Shown here: positions 6,414 to 11,516 of the stretch, piece after piece
Layout of the letters: every line of letters begins with the position of its first letter
How positions within the stretch are numbered: position 1 is the stretch's first letter
Origin: Phocaeicola plebeius
Lineage (GTDB): Bacteria; Bacteroidota; Bacteroidia; Bacteroidales; Bacteroidaceae
Assembly: GCA_004558305.1 (NCBI GenBank)
Contig: SFDG01000070.1
Location: 1-11,516, forward strand
Direction of reading: 5' to 3'
DNA: 11,516 bases
The notes under the pieces: generated by a model
The model's database searches: none
What the model saw: only the letters and a program-made list of their open reading frames with translations
Told to the model about the DNA's origin: nothing
Made by a program: the position numbers and the translations under genes

Positions 6414-8720
6414 ATGAAAAAACTTGCATTATTCGCACTCTTCGCCGGTTTCCTCAGCCTTGCTCAGGCAGCCGACGCTTCCTGCCCGACAGGAAAGAAC
6501 TATGCCGACTATGTCAGTCCGTTAGTGGGCACACAATCGACATTCGAGCTATCTACGGGCAATACCTACCCCGCCATCGCCCGTCCGTGGGGCATGAACT
6601 TCTGGACCCCACAGACCGGAAAGATGGGCGACGGATGGCAGTACACGTACACCGCCACCAAGATCCGCGGCTTCAAGCAGACCCATCAGCCCAGCCCGTG
6701 GATCAACGACTACGGACAGTTCTCCCTCATGCCCATCGTCGGCCAGCCGGTCTTCGACGAGAACCAGCGGGCCAGCTGGTTTGCCCACAAGGGAGAAGAA
6801 GCCAAGGCCTATTATTATAAGGTGTATCTGGCCGAGCACGACATCGTGACCGAACTGACACCTACGGAACGGGCAGTCCTGTTCCGCTTCACCTTCCCCG
6901 AAAACGAACACTCCTACATCGTGGTCGATGCGTTCGACAAAGGCTCGTACGTCAAGATAGAGCCGGAGAAGAACCGCATCGTGGGCTATTCGGTCCGCAA
7001 CAGCGGCGGTGTACCCGACAACTTCCGCAACTACTTTGTGGTGGAATTCGACAAGCCGTTCACCTATCGGGCCACTGTGGCCGACAAGAACATCCAGGAG
7101 AACGTGAACGAACAGCAGGCCGACCATGCCGGTGCCATCATCGGGTTCGCCACCCGCAAGGGAGAAGTGGTCCATGCCCGCGTGGCCTCCTCGTTCATCA
7201 GTCCCGAACAGGCTCTGCTGAACTTGCAGGAACTGGGCAACGACAGCTTCGACGGACTGGTGGCCAAAGGACGCGATGCCTGGAACCGCGAACTGGGCAA
7301 ACTGGAAGTGGAAGGCGGCAACCTGGACCAGTACCGCACGTTCTATTCCTGCCTGTACCGCTCGCTGCTCTTCCCCCGCAAGTTCTACGAACTGGATGCC
7401 GCCGGGAATCCCATCCACTACAGCCCCTACAACGGCGAAGTGCTGCCGGGCTACATGTACACCGACACGGGCTTCTGGGACACCTTCCGCTGTCTGTTCC
7501 CGCTGCTGAACCTGATGTACCCTTCGGTCAACAAGGAAATCCAGGAAGGACTGGTCAATACCTATAAGGAAAGCGGCTTCTTCCCCGAATGGGCCAGCCC
7601 CGGACATCGCGGCTGCATGGTGGGCAACAACTCCGCCTCTATCCTGGTGGATGCCTATCTGAAAGGCGTGAAAGTGGAAGACGTGGAAACCATGTACCAG
7701 GGCATCCTGCACGGTACGGAGAACGTACATCCGGAAGTTTCTTCCACCGGCCGCCTGGGCCACGAGTACTACAACGAGCTGGGCTACGTCCCCTACGACG
7801 TGAAAATCAACGAAAACGCTGCACGCACACTGGAATATGCCTACGACGACTGGTGCATCTACCAGCTGGCGAAAGAGCTGAAACGCCCGAAGAAGGAAAT
7901 CAACCGCTTTGCCCAGCGGGCAATGAACTACCGCAACCTGTTCGACCCCGAGACCAAGCTGATGCGCGGCAAGAACAAGGACGGACAGTTCATGGCTCCC
8001 TTCTCTCCGCTGAAATGGGGAGATGCGTTCACCGAAGGCAACAGCTGGCACTACACCTGGTCGGTCTTCCACGACCCGCAGGGACTGATTGACCTGATGG
8101 GCGGCGACCAGGTCTTTGCCACCATGCTCGACTCCGTCTTCAACGTTCCGCCTCTCTTCGATGACAGCTACTACGGACAGGTCATCCACGAAATCCGCGA
8201 AATGACGGTCATGAACATGGGGAACTATGCCCACGGCAACCAGCCCATCCAGCACATGATTTACCTGTACGACTATGCCAAGCAGCCCTGGAAGGCACAG
8301 TACTGGCTGCGTCAGGTGATGAACCGGATGTACAGTGCCACTCCCGACGGCTATTGCGGCGACGAGGACAACGGACAGACCTCTGCCTGGTACGTGTTCT
8401 CCGCCCTGGGCTTCTATCCCGTTTGTCCGGGTACCGACCAGTACGTCATCGGTGCGCCGCTGTTCAAGAAAGCCACCCTGCACATGGAGAGCGGAAAGGA
8501 CGTGGTCATCAACGCGCCGGACAACTGCGCCTGCAAGCTGTACATCCAGGACATGAAGGTCAACGGCCAGCCCTACTCGAAGAACTACTTTACCCATGAA
8601 ACCCTGATGGGAGGTGCCACTATCGACATCCAGATGGGCAAGGAGCCGAACAAGCAGCGGGCCACCGGCGATGACGATGCGCCTTACTCGTTCAGCAAAG
8701 AATTGAATACCAATAAATAA
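6414..8720 (+). CDS. GH92 alpha-mannosidase of a divergent subgroup, secreted (third of four)
   Basis: A 768-residue GH92 enzyme with a type I signal peptide (cleavage likely after AQA, near residue 19), so a soluble envelope protein. Motifs: DYVSPLVGT (32-40), FKQTHQPSPWINDYG (87-101) in place of FSHTHLSGTG, FWDTFR (354-359), EGNSWHYTW (Glu541, predicted acid), HGNQPIQH (607-614) in place of HGNEPSHH, and GDEDNGQTSAWY (Asp650 and Asp652). The acid-to-base distance is 111 residues, and two aspartates flank the Glu. As I recall, this is the arrangement reported for the structurally studied enzyme BT3990 (Glu533, Asp642, Asp644). The altered pocket motifs indicate a different linkage or leaving group from the first two enzymes. 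The C-terminus continues past the usual beta-rich end with PNKQRATGDDDAPYSFS, which is seen in part of the family. It begins 22 bp after the preceding stop, in the same presumed transcript. Confidence 0.93.
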   Translation: MKKLALFALFAGFLSLAQAADASCPTGKNYADYVSPLVGTQSTFELSTGNTYPAIARPWGMNFWTPQTGKMGDGWQYTYTATKIRGFKQTHQPSPWINDYGQFSLMPIVGQPVFDENQRASWFAHKGEEAKAYYYKVYLAEHDIVTELTPTERAVLFRFTFPENEHSYIVVDAFDKGSYVKIEPEKNRIVGYSVRNSGGVPDNFRNYFVVEFDKPFTYRATVADKNIQENVNEQQADHAGAIIGFATRKGEVVHARVASSFISPEQALLNLQELGNDSFDGLVAKGRDAWNRELGKLEVEGGNLDQYRTFYSCLYRSLLFPRKFYELDAAGNPIHYSPYNGEVLPGYMYTDTGFWDTFRCLFPLLNLMYPSVNKEIQEGLVNTYKESGFFPEWASPGHRGCMVGNNSASILVDAYLKGVKVEDVETMYQGILHGTENVHPEVSSTGRLGHEYYNELGYVPYDVKINENAARTLEYAYDDWCIYQLAKELKRPKKEINRFAQRAMNYRNLFDPETKLMRGKNKDGQFMAPFSPLKWGDAFTEGNSWHYTWSVFHDPQGLIDLMGGDQVFATMLDSVFNVPPLFDDSYYGQVIHEIREMTVMNMGNYAHGNQPIQHMIYLYDYAKQPWKAQYWLRQVMNRMYSATPDGYCGDEDNGQTSAWYVFSALGFYPVCPGTDQYVIGAPLFKKATLHMESGKDVVINAPDNCACKLYIQDMKVNGQPYSKNYFTHETLMGGATIDIQMGKEPNKQRATGDDDAPYSFSKELNTNK

Positions 8721-8738
8721 CCTTTAACAACAATCGAT

Positions 8739-10967
8739 ATGAAGAAACTGTTTCTCGCCTTTTCCGGCCTGTTGGCGCTGACCAGCCTGTCAGCGCAAGA
8801 GCCGGTAGATTATGTCCACCCGTTCGTGGGCACTACCAACTACGGCACCACCAATCCGGGTGCTGTCTGCCCCAACGGGCTGATGTCGGTAGTCCCCTTC
8901 AATGTCATGGGTTCCGAAGACAACAAGTACGACAAGGATGCCCGCTGGTGGTCCACCCCCTATGAATACACCAACAGCTATTTCACCGGTTTTGCCCACG
9001 GTGCCCTGAGCGGTGTAGGCTGTCCCGACCTGGGCTCCCTGCTGCTGATGCCTACCACCGGAAAGCTGGACGTTGACTATCACAGCTACGGCAGCAAATA
9101 CGAGAAGGAGAATGCCCATCCGGGCTATTATACCATCTCACTGACCAAGTACAACATCCTGGCAGAAGCTACCGCCACGCCTCGTACCGGTTTGTCCCGC
9201 TTCACCTTCCCGAAGGGCGAAAGCAACATCCTGCTCAATGTGGGTGAAGGTCTGACCAACGAATCGGGTGCCTACCTGCGCCGTGTCAGCGACCAGGAAG
9301 TGGAAGGCATGAAAGTGCTGGGTACGTTCTGCTACTATTCCCAGGCTGTTTTCCCGGTCTATTTCGTGATGCGCGTCAACAAGGCCCCGAAAGCCACCGG
9401 CTGGTGGAAGAAGCAACGCCCGATGGGAGTGGAGGCCAACTGGGACGCCGATGCGGGCAAGAACAAGATCTACACACACTACAACCGCGACATGGCCGGT
9501 GACGACATCGGTGCCTGGTTCACGTTCGACACCGCCGAAGGCGAACAGATTGAAGTGTCGATGGGCATTTCCTACGTCAGCATCAAGAATGCCCGCGAAA
9601 ACCTCGACAAGGAGCAGCACGGCCAGCACTTCGACGCTATCCGCAAGGAGGCTCGCCAGCGTTGGAACGATGACCTGAGCCGCATCCGTGTAGAAGGGGG
9701 TACCGACGAACAGAAAGGGGTCTTCTATACCGCCCTGTACCACACGCTGATTCACCCGAACATCCTGCAGGACGTGAACGGCGAATATCCGCAAATGGAA
9801 GGCGACGGCACGATGACGACCCAAGGCAACCGCTACACCGTCTTCTCCCTGTGGGACACGTACCGCAACCTGCACCAGCTGATGACACTGGTCTATCCGG
9901 AACGCCAGATGGACATGATCCACACCATGCTGAGCATGTACGACGAGCACGGATGGCTGCCCAAATGGGAACTGTATGGCCGTGAGACCCTGACCATGGA
10001 AGGCGACCCCAGCCTGCCGGTCATTGTAGATACCTGGATGAAGGGACTGCGCGATTTCGACATCGAAAAAGCCTACGAAGCCATGTACAAGTCGGCCACC
10101 CTGCCGGGCAAGGACAACCTGATGCGTCCCGACAACGACGACTACATGAGCCGTGGCTACGTGCCCCTGACCGAACCGTTCGACAACTCGGTATCGCACG
10201 CACTGGAATACTACATCGCCGACTACTCGCTCTCTACCCTGGCAAAAGCACTGGGCAAGAAGGAAGATGCCAAGCTGTTCTACGACCGCTCGATGGGCTA
10301 CAAGAACTATTACAGCAAAGAGTTCGGCACGCTGCGCCCCATCCTGCCCGACGGCAAGTTCTATGAACCGTTCGACCCGAAACAAGGCGAGAACTTCGAA
10401 CCCAGTCCCGGCTTCCACGAAGGCAATGCCTGGAACTACACGTTCTACGTTCCTCACGATGTGATGGGACTCGCCAAGCTGATGGGCGGCAAGCAACAGT
10501 TCGTCAACCACCTGCAGAGTGTGTTCGACCGTGGCAACTACGACCCTGCCAACGAACCCGACATTGCCTATCCGTACCTTTTCAGTTACTTCAAGGGCGA
10601 GGAATGGCGCACGCAGAAACTGGTGAAGGAACTGCTGGCAAAGCATTTCACCACACAGCCCAACGGTCTGCCGGGCAATGAAGACACCGGTACCATGTCG
10701 GCATGGGCCATCTTCAGCATGATGGGACTTTATCCCGACTGTCCCGGTGTACCGGAATACACGCTGACCCTCCCCACCTTCGACAAGGTGACCATCCAGC
10801 TCGACCCGAAGTATTACGGCAAGGACAAGCTGGTCATCGAGACCGTCAATCCAGAGAAGGATTCTGACACCATCGGTTCGATAGAAATGGGCGGAAAGAA
10901 ATGCGGCTACCGTATCAACCACAACGACCTGATGAAGGCAGGCAGCCTGAAATTCACGAAGAAATAA
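8739..10967 (+). CDS. GH92 alpha-mannosidase of a second divergent subgroup, secreted (fourth of four)
   Basis: A 742-residue GH92 enzyme with a type I signal peptide (cleavage likely after SLSA, residue 19). Motifs: DYVHPFVGT (24-32), GFAHGALSGVGCPD (84-97) where the first two genes have FSHTHLSGTG, FSLWDTYR (369-376), EGNAWNYTFYVPHDV (Glu561, predicted acid), ANEPDIAY around residues 604-611 in place of HGNEPSHH, and GNEDTGTMSAW (Asp649, predicted base). The stretch from the acid to the NEP motif is 44 residues, against 60-68 in the other three, so a loop near the active site is shortened. The paired histidines after NEP are lost. An N-terminal-domain insertion (KATGWWKKQRP to HYNRDMAGDD, near residues 215-250) is not seen in the neighbours. 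All this suggests a distinct substrate preference while the catalytic pair is kept. The gene starts 18 bp after the preceding stop and is the last in the presumed operon. Confidence 0.93.
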   Translation: MKKLFLAFSGLLALTSLSAQEPVDYVHPFVGTTNYGTTNPGAVCPNGLMSVVPFNVMGSEDNKYDKDARWWSTPYEYTNSYFTGFAHGALSGVGCPDLGSLLLMPTTGKLDVDYHSYGSKYEKENAHPGYYTISLTKYNILAEATATPRTGLSRFTFPKGESNILLNVGEGLTNESGAYLRRVSDQEVEGMKVLGTFCYYSQAVFPVYFVMRVNKAPKATGWWKKQRPMGVEANWDADAGKNKIYTHYNRDMAGDDIGAWFTFDTAEGEQIEVSMGISYVSIKNARENLDKEQHGQHFDAIRKEARQRWNDDLSRIRVEGGTDEQKGVFYTALYHTLIHPNILQDVNGEYPQMEGDGTMTTQGNRYTVFSLWDTYRNLHQLMTLVYPERQMDMIHTMLSMYDEHGWLPKWELYGRETLTMEGDPSLPVIVDTWMKGLRDFDIEKAYEAMYKSATLPGKDNLMRPDNDDYMSRGYVPLTEPFDNSVSHALEYYIADYSLSTLAKALGKKEDAKLFYDRSMGYKNYYSKEFGTLRPILPDGKFYEPFDPKQGENFEPSPGFHEGNAWNYTFYVPHDVMGLAKLMGGKQQFVNHLQSVFDRGNYDPANEPDIAYPYLFSYFKGEEWRTQKLVKELLAKHFTTQPNGLPGNEDTGTMSAWAIFSMMGLYPDCPGVPEYTLTLPTFDKVTIQLDPKYYGKDKLVIETVNPEKDSDTIGSIEMGGKKCGYRINHNDLMKAGSLKFTKK

Positions 10968-10986
10968 CGTAGATTCCGCCTTATAG

Positions 10987-11044
10987 CAGAAAGGGTGTGC
11001 CAACAAAAGTAGAACCAAAGCTACCTGTTGACACACCCTTTCTG
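10987..11044. terminator. Long hairpin after the GH92 operon, probable terminator
   Basis: Arms 10987-11005 and 11026-11044 (19 bp) are complementary except for one C-A mismatch. The 20-nt loop holds a small inner stem (gtag/ctac). The hairpin starts 19 bp after the last GH92 stop. There is no clean T-tract on the plus side (it continues tatgg), so termination is inferred from position and stem strength rather than from a classical intrinsic signature. It could also protect the 3' end of the long mRNA. Confidence 0.6.
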
Positions 11045-11053
11045 TATGGAGAG

Positions 11054-11111
11054 ATTTGGCGGCATACTGCAGAAATCCATCTACAATATTTGGCGGTATG
11101 CAGCGAATTCC
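11054..11111. repeat. Pair of imperfect direct repeats, 34 bp apart
   Basis: atttggcggcatactgcag with the following aaatcc (11054-11078) recurs as atttggcggtatgcagcg with aattcc (11088-11111), starts 34 bp apart, with small indels. The first 9 bp are identical. The second copy supplies the -33 TTTG box of the next gene's promoter and spans most of its spacer. A regulator binding both copies would touch the promoter directly. Spacing and placement resemble the 33-bp repeats ahead of the other ATPase gene, but the sequences are unrelated. Confidence 0.7.
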
Positions 11112-11120
11112 TTACCTTCG
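11089..11120 (+). promoter_or_regulatory. Predicted promoter of the right-hand ATPase gene
   Basis: TTTG (11089-11092) and TACCTTCG (11113-11120, 7 of 8 to TAnnTTTG) are 20 bp apart, as expected for Bacteroidetes. Transcription would start near 11125, about 38 nt before the ATG at 11163. An aaagaggagg stretch (11122-11131) is purine-rich, but it is some 30 nt from the start codon, too far to act as a Shine-Dalgarno site. Confidence 0.55.
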
Positions 11121-11162
11121 CAAAGAGGAGGAAGCCCCTCTTGATAGAAAAACCGCAGCAGT

Positions 11163-11516
11163 ATGGAAAAGAAGACATTGAAGCGGTGCCCCCTCGGCAT
11201 CCAGACATTCGAGAAAATTCGCGAAGGTGACTACCTATACGTGGACAAGACGGAGCTTGTCTACCGCATGACACACGACTATAGCTGTGTGTTCCTGAGC
11301 CGCCCCCGGCGGTTCGGCAAGTCACTGCTGGCCTCCACGCTGCACAGCTATTTTGCAGGGCGAAAGGACCTCTTCACGGGACTGGCCATCGAGCAGTTGG
11401 AGAAGAAGTGGACGAAACACCCCGTGCTGCACTTCGACATGAGTACGGCCAAGCACATGGACAAGAAAAACCTGGAATTGGAGCTGGGCAACAAGCTGAC
11501 CCAGTATGAGAGTCTC
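11163..11516 (+). CDS. AAA-ATPase-like / DUF1703-type protein, 5' part only
   Basis: The first 118 codons are present and the reading frame runs off the window. The N-terminal PLGIQTFEKIREGDYLYVDKT (residues 10-30) and the P-loop variant RPRRFGKS (47-54) are hallmarks of the AAA-ATPase-like family (PF09820), whose members usually end in a PD-(D/E)XK nuclease-like domain (DUF1703) and are about 500-600 residues long. Only the ATPase beginning can be seen here. The cellular role is unknown for the family, which is multi-copy in Bacteroidetes. The ATG at 11163 fits the family start and the upstream promoter. One spot-counted line (11281-11340) is 67% GC, higher than the left-hand ATPase gene. 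It is separated from the GH92 operon by the hairpin and has its own promoter, so it is likely an independent unit. Confidence 0.88.
   Translation, partial: MEKKTLKRCPLGIQTFEKIREGDYLYVDKTELVYRMTHDYSCVFLSRPRRFGKSLLASTLHSYFAGRKDLFTGLAIEQLEKKWTKHPVLHFDMSTAKHMDKKNLELELGNKLTQYESL

Noticed and set aside
6549..8597. Very long open frame on the minus strand opposite the third GH92 gene (682 codons)
   Set aside because: It is an artefact of GC-ending codon bias in the plus-strand gene. The translation has no recognisable domain, and the sense gene shows full GH92 motifs.
9138..11036. Minus-strand open frame of 632 codons opposite the fourth GH92 gene
   Set aside because: Same shadow effect. It begins inside the terminator-like hairpin and has low-complexity, His/Val-rich composition without any family motif.
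10987..11044. Inverted repeat as the ends of an insertion sequence or miniature transposon
   Set aside because: The arms are only 20 nt apart, with no target-site duplication or transposase nearby. The position just after an operon fits a terminator.

Overview
The window reads as chromosomal DNA from a gut-type Bacteroidales bacterium (Bacteroides/Phocaeicola-like; genus not resolved). The signs are a tandem set of GH92 alpha-mannosidases, a family greatly expanded in gut Bacteroidetes; Bacteroidetes-style promoter boxes (TTTG / TAnnTTTG) with 19-20 bp spacing; start codons without Shine-Dalgarno sequences in A/T-rich leaders; and two flanking ATPase/nuclease-fold genes of families that are multi-copy in these genomes.

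Layout. Positions 1-211 are non-coding and dominated by a perfect 37-bp palindrome inside a larger array of an 11-bp motif at 23-bp steps. Positions 212-1579 (minus strand) encode an AAA/DUF4143-type ATPase with a PD-(D/E)XK-like C-terminus. Positions 1580-1885 are a divergent intergenic region with three direct repeats at an exact 33-bp period, a 14-bp palindrome, and a promoter facing right. Positions 1886-10967 are four consecutive plus-strand GH92 genes separated by only 42, 22 and 18 bp. A long hairpin (10987-11044) follows. Then come a pair of 34-bp-spaced direct repeats overlapping a promoter, and the start of a second ATPase (AAA-ATPase-like/DUF1703 type), cut by the window edge.

How the genes work together. 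The four GH92 enzymes look like one transcript. The first two carry lipoprotein signal peptides and the last two carry Sec type I signals, so the set should be split between membrane-anchored and soluble envelope enzymes. All four keep the predicted catalytic acid (Glu) and base (Asp), but they differ strongly around the substrate pocket (HGNEPSHH, HGNEPSHH, HGNQPIQH, DPANEPDI). This suggests different alpha-mannosidic linkages or aglycones rather than simple gene dosage, for example stepwise trimming of a high-mannose N-glycan or mannan. No SusC/SusD pair, sulfatase, other glycosidase or regulator lies in the window, so this is not a canonical polysaccharide utilisation locus as far as can be seen.

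I found no clearly new multi-gene system. The parts least explained by known annotation are the three non-coding repeat structures that sit next to the two ATPase genes.
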